This document shows, in pieces, positions 25,190 through 34,154 of a DNA stretch of 64,000 bases. The first letter of the stretch is position 1, and the number at the start of each line of letters is the position of its first letter. The stretch spans positions 372,001-436,000 of the forward strand of contig JAACMV010000010.1 in assembly GCA_010909725.1 (NCBI GenBank), given 5' to 3'. The translations under genes and the position numbers were made by a program. Source of the DNA: Picochlorum sp. 'celeri' (Eukaryota; Chlorophyta; Trebouxiophyceae). Below the pieces are notes generated by a model. That model saw only the letters and a program-made list of their open reading frames with translations, ran no database searches and was not told the origin of the DNA.

Positions 25190-27055
25190 ATGAATTGTGA
25201 AAAGTGTTATAGCCTGAAGAGGGAAAATGAGGCATTAGGGAAGGAGTTGGAAGCGGCAGTGTTGGAGAGGGACTGTGCTGAAGAAGCGAAGCGCATTTTC
25301 CTCTCAAACACAAGCCACGAAATTCGTACCCCTCTGAATGGCATTATTGCTGCAACACAATTGTTGAGGCAGACAAAACTGACACCTGAGCAGTATGATC
25401 TTCTCGGCATGGTTGAGGAATCAGGTTTGACCTTGTTGTCAGTCTTGGCTGACATTCTTGACTTTAGCTGTGTCAACCTCAGGCACGTGGCACTCGATAA
25501 CAAGCGTGTTCTCATCCGCGATATAGTTGAACAGAGTATTGATAGCATAGTGACAGAGGCGAATAATAACGGCATTCGGGTGACATATCGAGTTGGAAGT
25601 AATGCAGAATACAGGAGGATCTACGTCGATCCTGCTCGTCTGCGCCAAGTTTTATGTGCCTTGTTGAGTAACAGCGTCAAGTTTAACAAACCTGGGGGTG
25701 ATATAACTGTATATTCAGACCTTATAACGCAAGACGGGAAGGAGTACCTGCAACTTGTCGTGAAAGATACTGGTGTTGGGATGACAGATGATGTCTGCAA
25801 TAGCTTGTTCAAGGAGTTTGTGCAAGGTGAAAGCTCAAGAACGAGAAAATATGGAGGCTCTGGCCTTGGGTTGGCAATAGCATCAAAGATTGTTCACGCG
25901 ATGGGAGGAAATATGTCAGTTGATACTGAAGTAAGCATTGGGTCAACATTCACAGTGACCTTGCCCATGTTTGCAAGCCTGGAAGGTGGATCCAATGTGT
26001 ATCCATCTGACGCTATGGAAACGGAGAGCGCCCGAGATTCTTCAAGCTGCGAAACGTATGCAGAAAACGATATAGACCACTCAAGGCATTGTGTTGAATG
26101 GACTGGAGATATGGAGCAAGAAAAGCAAGAATTGGAGAATGTGTCATTCTTTGTGGATGTTCAGCATGAGGGTTTACGTGACCAAGTGACAGAATTAGTG
26201 CTTGTTCACGGAGCAGCTGTGGTAGACAAGGAGGCGATGGGATCTCGTGCTGTAGATGTTTGGATTACAACATCAGACCAAGCAGGCACGGTGGTCGCTG
26301 GAGGGTGGCGCCGAAAACCTCTGATTGTCCTAGGAGAAAAGTCTGATATACCTTTGGGAATATTGCCAATGGTCCATGTGGTCAGTATACCACTAAAATA
26401 TCAAAAGATGCTGCTGGCAATACGCAGTGCCATCAGCGGAAGATTTGTTGATCCCACAAGGATTCCTTTGTATCGCGATGCAACGCTGTTGCATGGACAT
26501 TGGGGAGGAAGCGGCTCATCTTCAAGCAACGAATCATCTGAGAACCAGTTCTGGTATCATCGTCGGAGTGTAGACAATAGCGAGTTATCTGCTCGAAAGT
26601 CTCAAAGTCTTATGAATTTGATGTCCACACCACCATCATCAAACAAGGTGACAGACAAAAGTCCCCCCGAAGCGATGAAAACTGACTGCCCTCGCATACT
26701 TGTTGCGGAAGATAATGAAATTAATGTCAAAGTAGTGACGAAGATCATTCAGCATGTTCGTCCTGATGTTTTGATTGATGTTGTCTCCTCGGGTACCGAA
26801 GTGTTGCAAGTGACGGAGAGGATCAAATATGATTTGATCTTAATGGACATTCACATGCCTGAAATGGATGGACTAGAGGCAACAAAGCGCCTGATGAATA
26901 GAAAAAAGGCCTCAGAGCACCCTGCCATTGTCGCCCTTTCAGCTGATACTCTTCAGGCACTCCCAGACCAGTGCATTGCCTTGGGCATGAAAGGCTTCGT
27001 CAGCAAGCCTTTTAAAGTGCAAGATGTCGAAAGGGTTTTATCACTCATCAAATGA
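25190..27055 (+). CDS. soluble hybrid histidine kinase with C-terminal receiver
   Basis: This 621-residue protein comes from one exon. A short N-terminal coiled coil runs straight into the HisKA H-box (FLSNTSHEIRTPLNG, phosphorylated His43). The HATPase domain follows with N-box LLSNSVKF, G1 KDTGVGM and G2 GGSGLGLAIASK. The receiver occupies about 501-621, with acidic pair EDN, phospho-acceptor Asp553 in LMDIHMPEMDG and Lys606. Between them, about 310-430, is a degenerate receiver-like segment (strands ending VDVWITT and PLIVLGE) with no clear phospho-Asp. No membrane helix, PAS, GAF or other sensor domain is visible, so input probably comes through a partner or the coiled coil. It is a two-component phosphorelay protein. 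Confidence 0.88.
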   Translation: MNCEKCYSLKRENEALGKELEAAVLERDCAEEAKRIFLSNTSHEIRTPLNGIIAATQLLRQTKLTPEQYDLLGMVEESGLTLLSVLADILDFSCVNLRHVALDNKRVLIRDIVEQSIDSIVTEANNNGIRVTYRVGSNAEYRRIYVDPARLRQVLCALLSNSVKFNKPGGDITVYSDLITQDGKEYLQLVVKDTGVGMTDDVCNSLFKEFVQGESSRTRKYGGSGLGLAIASKIVHAMGGNMSVDTEVSIGSTFTVTLPMFASLEGGSNVYPSDAMETESARDSSSCETYAENDIDHSRHCVEWTGDMEQEKQELENVSFFVDVQHEGLRDQVTELVLVHGAAVVDKEAMGSRAVDVWITTSDQAGTVVAGGWRRKPLIVLGEKSDIPLGILPMVHVVSIPLKYQKMLLAIRSAISGRFVDPTRIPLYRDATLLHGHWGGSGSSSSNESSENQFWYHRRSVDNSELSARKSQSLMNLMSTPPSSNKVTDKSPPEAMKTDCPRILVAEDNEINVKVVTKIIQHVRPDVLIDVVSSGTEVLQVTERIKYDLILMDIHMPEMDGLEATKRLMNRKKASEHPAIVALSADTLQALPDQCIALGMKGFVSKPFKVQDVERVLSLIK

Positions 27056-27184
27056 CGCTTGACTTGCCGCAGTTCGTAATGCATCCTCTGATTTGATCTT
27101 CGAATTTGATTTGATTTGATACGATTCTTTTATCTGAGCATTGGTAGCAAACACATTTAAAAAATGCATTGAAAATAGGACAGT

Positions 27185-27667
27185 ATGACACATGAAATTG
27201 CTCTGGCAACTCTGAATAAATACAGAAAGCTTTTGCGACTGATAAAACGTCTGCCGAAAGAGGAAGCGCGGCTGCAAGCAGTGCAGGAAGCTCGAACCGA
27301 GTTTCAAAAGCACAAAACAGCTCCTGAAGGCGAAGCAGACAGGCTGAGGGAAAAACTAGATGATAAAATTAGATATTTAAGAATAGTGACACCGAAACAG
27401 CCAGGTGATGCGGATAATATAGAGGAATCTACGGTATTTGTTGTTCGGGACGGCAAGGTTGTTGAGGGAACTGCAGCACGGGTGAGCAGGTGCGTGATTG
27501 GTAGCGCTCTTGTGGGTTTATGACAATGTGGTGAACGAGAGTTAGCCATGTGTAGGGTGGCGGATGGGAAAATGAGCGTGTCAGAGGCACAGGAGAGACA
27601 TCAAAGTTTGTTGCGCAGGCAATACTTTGGTAGAGAGCCACCACGATATGATCCATCTAAATTTTGA
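27185..27667 (+). CDS. LYR-motif-like small protein, probably mitochondrial
   Basis: Exons 27185-27489 and 27619-27667 join to 117 residues. The donor AG|GTGCGT and acceptor CGCAG restore Arg and give the C-terminus RQYFGREPPRYDPSKF. The first 70 residues are three basic helices with a YR motif near the start (LNKYRKLLRLIKRLP). Then comes QEARTEFQKHK and a conserved-looking DKIRYLRIVTPK. This is the layout of Complex1_LYR proteins, which help assemble respiratory complexes or Fe-S proteins with the acyl carrier protein. Which LYR member it is cannot be told. The stop lies 42 bases from the convergent strawberry-notch gene. Confidence 0.65.
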
Positions 27668-27709
27668 GGCCTGGTCCATAGATATATATCTGACATGAAA
27701 AGGAAAGAT

Positions 27710-30700
27710 CTAAGATAAATCAACAAATTCATTTTCGATGAGATACTCAATCGCTTGGTTAAGAGAGTTGTTTGATCTGGCAAGAGCTCTCTTTGCCTGA
27801 GTTTCTGAAAATCCCATCTCTTGGATCTTTCCAATGGTGGATGGAGATATTTCTGCGCGAGCCTTTTTTGAAAGTGATCCATTCGAGTTTAATTTTCCAA
27901 AGAAACTCTTGATCGATCTCTGGGGCTCCACAAAAGCTCTTTTCATGTATCCTGGATTGATTGGGGTAACAGCTTCTATCATTGATGACCTCTGGCTTTG
28001 ACTCGGCGCCCCTGATGTCTGCTTTGACTCGAGAATTTCTATAACCTCTGGTAGAATACGTCTAGGGTATCTCAGACCTACAACGCTCTGCCCACTGTCA
28101 TCCAAAGAGTCTATTCGCAACACTCGCATGCTTCTCTCAATACGGGTCAGTGTTCTCTCATGCCTGTGCAAGACAGCTTCAAGGATATCCCATATTCTTA
28201 CGACTGATCCAGAAAGTAATGTAGTGGGAAGTAGACGGCGGCCAACAGTGCATTTGGATCCCAATTGGCAACCACCTCCGTGGATGCATGTTGCTTGTGA
28301 GGTCTCATATGAACTTTCCCATCTTTCTTTTGCAGAATCTGGAGAGATGCTCATGTATTTCGATTTAATTTCATGCTCAAATAATTCGGATGTTGACTTC
28401 CCTGTTGCTGGACGAATGATGCCGAATTTCTTCGTAGTCTCATTCAGAATAATCAAACAGACTGGATGAATAGAGCTTCCACGCAAAGGTCTCTTGGACT
28501 GGTAAAAGCCATTTCGTTCAATCTCAGTGGATTGAGACCCCAGTAAAGATAAAGCTTCGTCCCAAGATGTCCCTCGATCTATTAGAAGGTCATGCCGAAT
28601 CGTCTCTAGTCCAGAGGTGCCATCCTGCCACAATGCAATTGGATCCCTTTCTCTAGACACTTTTGAAAAGGATATCTGTCCTTCCGCATACATTTCCCGT
28701 CTCATCTCTTCATTTAATATTGCTTCGAAATACGAAAATAACATCTGCTGATCCCGGAGTGGGATAGCTAAGAGTCGATTCAGGAACTTTTTGATGACAT
28801 CGCTCTCTCCAGACTTTCTTGAGGTCCGTGGCACTTCCAATCCCATAGCGTCAATCAATTTCTTCATATCAGCATGTACGCTTGCTATATTGCTCTGTTT
28901 ACTACCTTGCAGTAAATCAAATATACTTGGCGAGATTCCTGGAGGGAGAACTGGTGCCTGTGCTAAAATATGATCAAACATGATTCTCAAAGCTCTTTTC
29001 CCAGCAGGAGAATCGTAATGAAACGACTGCATGTTGAACCCTGAAGCTCTCCTATCTCCACGAGTCAGGGCACCTAGAGATTGCAATCGTTTCGCTACAG
29101 CTGCAGCAAACCGTTTCTCTCCTCCAACATTTGTAAATACGAGTCTATACACTGGAGCAGAGGCTTGGTTGGATCTATGAGATCGACCCATCTGCTGGAT
29201 GGCTTTGTCAGCACTCCAGGGAAGTTCAATCGTATAATGGATTCTTCTCCTTTGATTACTGACCTTGCGTGATGCATGGAGAGAAATTCCTGTGGATGCC
29301 GCATCAGAAACTATGGCAACCAATTTTTTCCCATCATTGAACAACTGATTCTCCCGAACATTGATGGAGTCAATTTCGGAATCTGAAGCTCTTAGCTCAT
29401 ATTTCCAAGAATTTTTTGATTCTTTGACCAATCGACCGCGCCGACCCGTCAATTCTGCAACATGGTCAGGCCCCCCAAGCCCATCTATTAATTCATCCAG
29501 AAAGTTCCCTGGCAGATTTGCTGACAAAATGCTCTCTACCAAGGCATCGCGCTTCTCTCTAACCATATCAGCAGCAGCAGCCGATACATTCTTGTCCTTC
29601 CCCAGAGGAAAGTGATTCCTTACTACATTGAGTAAAATTTCCCGTGTCACTGACACCAAGTTGTATGATCTCCCTGGTTTTAAATCCAGGCTCTCAACAG
29701 CAGCCTCTCCAGTGCTTTGTAATCCAATGACTATAGCGTATCCTTGTTCTAAAGATTGTTTTGCTTCCTGTATAACAGAGTCCACCTTCATAGATACACA
29801 CAAAATTTTAAAAAATCGCTGTACGCTTCCCCAAAATGCTCTATTCCATGCATTATCAGACCCTGTGAGAGCTGCTGCCTCCTCCATACCATCTTTGATG
29901 TCACTCAAAAGAGCCACAGCACCATCATACATTGCCACTTGGCTCTCAGAGAGATTTACTTGCATATCTTCAAACTCAGCCCCTGCATAGGAGAAGTTCC
30001 GAGCCACATAAAAGCCATTCAGCTTCAATTCTTGTGCCAACATCTCCAAGAGGCTCATGTCCTTATTAGCCAACTTTGCCACCAAATCATCAAACGTCGC
30101 AAATGGAGTTCCAGGACCATATAGTTGTATACGAGACAGATATGCCATATTACGGATATCACTAATCCCTGTCGCAGAGCAGTACAAGACCCTGGCCTTT
30201 GGTAGAGACTTTTGAAGAGACAAAACAGAGCTTGCCACAAACGTGCCCTGACCATCCTTTGTTGACCCATGCTTTGCCTTGTGTGCTTCATCGAACACCA
30301 ATACTCCATCCCAAGAATCTCCTCCTAGCCATTCAATAATCTGCCTCATACGCAAAGAATTGTTGTTCCTACTTGCCAGAGTTGCATATGTCGTAAACAA
30401 AATTCCCTGGCTGGGCTTGTTCAGCCTTTGCTCCAAATCTTGCAGACTCTTGATCACAGGAATGTGGGCTCCAAGATCCTTCATATCGCGGCATGCATCA
30501 AAGTATAAATCATTGGACGTCGATATCCACAAATGCTTGGATCTTCCCCTGAGGAAATTTTCCAAGATTGCAGATGCTATCTGACGACCCTTGCCTATGC
30601 CTGCACCATCTCCTATGCAAAACCCTGCACGCTCCCCCGATGGTAGAATTTCCTGATGCTTGGAACATGCATAGACGACCCCTTCAACCTGCAATGAGCT

Positions 30701-30883
30701 CAGAGACTGCCTGATCACAGCATCAGGCAACGCCAACTGATACTCTGTTTTGGGCAAGTCAACAGCCGCTAAAGAGGCCGACTCCACAACATCCCCAGGA
30801 TGATCTAATTTCTCCACATCAATTCCATTCAGATTTTGGCAACGGTACCGTGAGAAGATTTCATCGGGGCTGGGAGTGTCCAT
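27710..30883 (-). CDS. SBNO: strawberry-notch family helicase-like protein with PIP-box and UBA domain
   Basis: This 1057-residue protein is intronless. The first ATG is at 30883; the frame extends a little upstream without ATG. The N-terminal AAA/DExD half has GDGAGIGKGRQIA (Walker A) and VFDEAHKAKH (DEAH). The helicase C-like half has SDAASTGISLHAS and QMGRSHRSNQ, the signatures of SBNO proteins, which are nuclear regulators of transcription and chromatin. The tail holds a PIP-box-like motif, QRSIKSFF (coding bases 27922-27899), and then a C-terminal UBA domain of about 45 residues with the MGF loop (IQEMGFSETQAKRAL). PIP-box and UBA are absent from the textbook SBNO layout and suggest PCNA and ubiquitin contacts. 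This is inference. Confidence 0.87.
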   Translation of the reverse strand: MDTPSPDEIFSRYRCQNLNGIDVEKLDHPGDVVESASLAAVDLPKTEYQLALPDAVIRQSLSSLQVEGVVYACSKHQEILPSGERAGFCIGDGAGIGKGRQIASAILENFLRGRSKHLWISTSNDLYFDACRDMKDLGAHIPVIKSLQDLEQRLNKPSQGILFTTYATLASRNNNSLRMRQIIEWLGGDSWDGVLVFDEAHKAKHGSTKDGQGTFVASSVLSLQKSLPKARVLYCSATGISDIRNMAYLSRIQLYGPGTPFATFDDLVAKLANKDMSLLEMLAQELKLNGFYVARNFSYAGAEFEDMQVNLSESQVAMYDGAVALLSDIKDGMEEAAALTGSDNAWNRAFWGSVQRFFKILCVSMKVDSVIQEAKQSLEQGYAIVIGLQSTGEAAVESLDLKPGRSYNLVSVTREILLNVVRNHFPLGKDKNVSAAAADMVREKRDALVESILSANLPGNFLDELIDGLGGPDHVAELTGRRGRLVKESKNSWKYELRASDSEIDSINVRENQLFNDGKKLVAIVSDAASTGISLHASRKVSNQRRRIHYTIELPWSADKAIQQMGRSHRSNQASAPVYRLVFTNVGGEKRFAAAVAKRLQSLGALTRGDRRASGFNMQSFHYDSPAGKRALRIMFDHILAQAPVLPPGISPSIFDLLQGSKQSNIASVHADMKKLIDAMGLEVPRTSRKSGESDVIKKFLNRLLAIPLRDQQMLFSYFEAILNEEMRREMYAEGQISFSKVSRERDPIALWQDGTSGLETIRHDLLIDRGTSWDEALSLLGSQSTEIERNGFYQSKRPLRGSSIHPVCLIILNETTKKFGIIRPATGKSTSELFEHEIKSKYMSISPDSAKERWESSYETSQATCIHGGGCQLGSKCTVGRRLLPTTLLSGSVVRIWDILEAVLHRHERTLTRIERSMRVLRIDSLDDSGQSVVGLRYPRRILPEVIEILESKQTSGAPSQSQRSSMIEAVTPINPGYMKRAFVEPQRSIKSFFGKLNSNGSLSKKARAEISPSTIGKIQEMGFSETQAKRALARSNNSLNQAIEYLIENEFVDLS
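27899..27922 (-). other. PIP-box-like motif within the SBNO gene
   Basis: Eight codons read Gln-Arg-Ser-Ile-Lys-Ser-Phe-Phe, matching the PCNA-interacting consensus Q-x-x-(I/L/M)-x-x-(F/Y)-(F/Y). A basic segment follows a few residues later and the UBA domain begins about 15 residues downstream. Confidence 0.6.
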
Positions 30884-31208
30884 TTTGAATTTCACAATTC
30901 GTCAGTCTGAAAGTCTCGAGCCTTCTATTTGAAGCATTCATCCATTTTTACGACCTCATTTCATCCAATGATATTTTATTTATTGTTTCACAGGTGTTTT
31001 ATTTTAATTTCGAATTATAACGAATGGTGCCTCTCTCTCATGGTTTCCCATTGAAGATTCTTCATGATGAAGAGTTTCCTTGATTGGTTTCATTGAGGAT
31101 CCATCCTTGAACTCTTATGGATGTATTTACAATATGCCGAAATGATTTCAGGAACGTTATGAGGGAAAAGAATGCTATATGCGTATTAATGACACTCGTG
31201 TAGGCGTT
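30884..31208. other. intergenic region SBNO start to DUR3 end
   Basis: About 325 bases. It holds a TTACA element at 31127-31131, read as TGTAA on the DUR3 strand 78 bases past its stop, and AT-rich sequence near 30970-31010. No gene is seen. Confidence 0.5.
31127..31131 (-). terminator. TGTAA polyadenylation element after DUR3
   Basis: TTACA on the plus strand, 78 bases beyond the DUR3 stop codon. Confidence 0.4.
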
Positions 31209-33578
31209 CTACTTATCAGAATCGTCTGTTGGTGGGTCCATCCTTCCAAAAGACTTTGTTGGGAAAGCTTGCTGGGCGAGGATATCCTTGTCGAAATTAG
31301 TTGGTTCATCGTTTGGAGAGAGTGTGACCAAGCCCTTGAGGATGCTCCAGAGAGTGTCTCTTGACTCCCAGAGAGGTACAGAGAACCCGGCAATGGTAGC
31401 AGCAAGTCCCCAAATCAAAGACAGGATGACCCAAAAGGTGAAATATCCGACAGAGAACACACCAGCAGGCAACGTGAGGACTGGCCAAATGATGATAAGG
31501 ACTGCAGAGAATCCCCATCCGGCGTATTTCATAATCTTGGCGGCCCTATTCATGGCTTGGCTGGAATCCTCTGGGGCGTCCACCTCCTTCTCCAGTCCAT
31601 CTTCCTCAACAAGGGCAATTTCTCTGGTTGTCTGCCAGTCATAGTCCTGGGGCTTGATAAATGAAATCACGGCGCAGACAATGGCTGAGACAAATATCGC
31701 ACACAAATTTCCACCAAGCATTGAGTAGTTCTCACCCAGCGTGTCAACTGTGATTTCCCCAAAGTGTGCCTGGGCAATGACAAGCCAGCACACGAGTCCA
31801 GAGATCAATCCGGAAATGGCTCCCACAATAGCGCCAGTGGCGGAAGCCTTTGACCAAGTGAGGCAGAAGTAAATTGGTGCAACAGCTCCTCCAATTGCAA
31901 TTCCCATGAAAAGATATACCCATCCAAGACTCAATCCAATTTCAAAGAGAACAATGGCAAGCACTCCCATGAAAAGACCAAAACCAATGATACCCCACCT
32001 AGATACTTTCTTGATCTGATCTCCAGTAGCTTTTGGGTTGATATAGGTACGGTAAATGTCATATGAAAACAAAGCGGAGACAGCAATCAATTCCGAGTTG
32101 GCTGTGGATGTAACAGCCATCAAGAGCATGATGGCAATCAACCAAGATCCAGCATTTCCAAGCAAGAATGTGGCTGTGGCTGGAGGAACAAGACCATTAC
32201 CAGCTTCAGTGGCAGAGAGTGGAAGACCAGCAGCTCTAGAAGCCAATCCAAGAGAAGTGGCCAAAGTGAATGGAATAGAGAACCACATGAGACCACCCAA
32301 AAGATACCCCTTCCAAGAAGCAGATGGCTTGGATGCAATGGCTCCCATATAGTAGGACTGATCCACGAAAACAGTTCCAAAGTTTCCAATAATATTGATA
32401 ATTCCAAAGATCAAGCCTCCCTGAGAATACATGGTAACGAAGGATCCACCTTTGTTGTCTTGGACTGGCCCAAGCTTGAGATCTGCCACAGAGGGATACT
32501 CTGTTGCGTTTGCAGGAGCTGGTGTGGAAGTGAAGGTTTGCAAATCATAGTACACATTGGATGGAGACCCAAGAGGATAATAGTTTCCTGCGTAGACGCA
32601 CAGAGAGAAGAGGCACAGCATCACCAGAACATACCAAGAGTTGATGCAGGAGGCCATGAATGTGGCCTTGAGTCCTCCGAGAGCAGTGTACAGAACCACT
32701 CCAATAGGAATCAGCATGCATGCGGCATAAAGATCCATTCCAGTCAATGCATTCATGACGGATGCACCTCCAAGCAAAAGCATAGACGTCACAATGATGT
32801 TGGTGACGATTCCAAAGACAAAGAAGACCTTGTGCGCTGTGTTACCCCAGCGAGCTCTCACAATTTCCAACATGGTGTGAGCATTTGGTGCTTTTCTCTT
32901 GATTTCAACAGCAAGAATACCAAAGAGAATAATTTGAACAGTAGCTCCAGCAGCGTACCAGAAAGGCCCAGATACTCCATATTGCCAAGCAACGTTGGAA
33001 CTCTGAAGCAATGTGGCGGCCCATGTCCACTGCGAGACAATGACATTGGCAATCAATCCAGTCTTCACACTTCTCCCAGCGGTATTGAATTGTTCCGATG
33101 AAGTACTAGCTCCAACGAATTTCCACTCGAGCCAAATCAAGCCAGATGTAATGATCGAGAAGATCACACCGAACAAGACCACCATGGAATATCCAGCGGC
33201 TGCATGCACAGAGAAGCGCCATCAATCAAAACACAAAATGAACTCAACTCCTAATGATGTATGGGCCACTTACATTGTGACAATGGTGCTTCTCCTCCAA
33301 AAAATGATGTACAGTAATCATACTGTGTCAGGCCAAACAAATTGGCTGGTCCCTGCATGTTTGGAGAGGTGAAGCAGTCAGTGGATGCTTCCGCAAGCCT
33401 ATGTGATTCGTTGTAAGCCAGCTCGTGCATGCCCTAAGGGCATGGACTGCCGCCGGCGCCATTACCATCCGGATACCATGGAAGTTTATCGGTAGAAGCA
33501 GTCAAAAAGTTTCACTAAACGAATAATGATGCACTGACAAAGGCGTACCTCTCCACTAGGGCACTGTGTTTCCGCCAT
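31209..33578 (-). CDS. DUR3: DUR3-type urea/proton (or sodium) symporter
   Basis: Exons 33578-33549 (30 bp), 33352-33274 and 33199-31209 join to 699 residues beginning MAETQCPSGEGPANLFGL. The protein is a sodium:solute symporter-family carrier with about 15 membrane helices. It resembles plant and yeast DUR3 in SQWTWAATLLQSSNVAWQYGVSGPFWYAAG, GGLKATFMASCINSW, and the segment VFVDQSYYMGAIASKP. It imports urea at low concentration across the plasma membrane. The acceptor of the last splice forms Ser from T|CC, giving LSQSAGYSMVVLFG. It is transcribed away from the urea carboxylase gene, so both share the 576-base region between 33579 and 34154. Nitrogen control through that region is likely but unproven. 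Confidence 0.92.
33428..33444. repeat. 17-bp palindrome in DUR3 intron 1
   Basis: CATGCCCT, one A, then AGGGCATG form a perfect 8-bp-arm inverted repeat inside the 196-base first intron of DUR3, next to the shared promoter region. Confidence 0.6.
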
Positions 33579-34154
33579 GATAAAAATAGGAACGGGCTTT
33601 CAAGTTTCTCAGTGTCTGTGGCACGTGTCAGCAACGACAATATATGAGAGCGGTAGCCACAGAGTAAATAAAATCTGTGGAATATTTATGATAATTTTGA
33701 CCACGAAATACTTATTTTTCGTTTATCGTTGTCTTCCCCAACGCAGCCCTAGATCTGGGCAACCTGCGAGGTCAAACCGCCGTCATGCACGCGTACGGGG
33801 TAGGGCAAATTGCCCACCCTACAAAGGCCTCGTCTGATGGGAGATGGTTCCAAAAGTCTCGGTAGTAGGCTAGGGTTTAGTTTGCCCTAACCCTAGGGCC
33901 AGAGAAAGAAATTGACAAGTCATCCACTATGAGGGCAATAGTGGCGGACAATCATGAAATAAACTTTTGTGATATCGGATCTCTTTTCTAGAAGTATTCT
34001 GAAAGTATTTTGCATCTGCCTGCACCACAAAGGAAGCAGCAAATCAGGAAGCGAAACTTTTCTTGTCGTACGCTTTGCCACCGCCTTATATTGCAGTAGA
34101 TCTGCCACAGCTGCAGCATTTCATTTCATATTGTATCTTTTGAACTTTTTTTTG
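33579..34154. promoter_or_regulatory. shared divergent region between DUR3 and urea carboxylase
   Basis: 576 bases separate the two start codons. The centre (about 33800-33900) is rich in CCCTA/TAGGG blocks. GGGCAA-A-TTGCCC is at 33803-33815. CTAGGGTT (33870-33877) and AACCCTAG (33889-33896) form an inverted pair. GCCCTA and TAGGGC arms overlap it at 33884-33899. The same CTAGGGTT...AACCCTAG arrangement occurs between the two allophanate hydrolase genes. Control of both genes from here is inferred. Confidence 0.55.
33870..33896. promoter_or_regulatory. CTAGGGTT...AACCCTAG inverted pair, candidate binding site
   Basis: Arms of 8 bases are separated by 11 bases. The half-site AAACCCTA resembles the plant telo-box and the algal telomere repeat unit. 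The inverted orientation and repeated occurrence at urea genes argue for a protein-binding site, but chance or telomere-like debris is possible. Confidence 0.45.

Noticed and set aside
33861..33900. Interstitial telomere repeat array
   Set aside because: Only isolated CCCTAA/CTAGGG units are present, not tandem TTTAGGG copies, so it is treated as palindromic half-sites.
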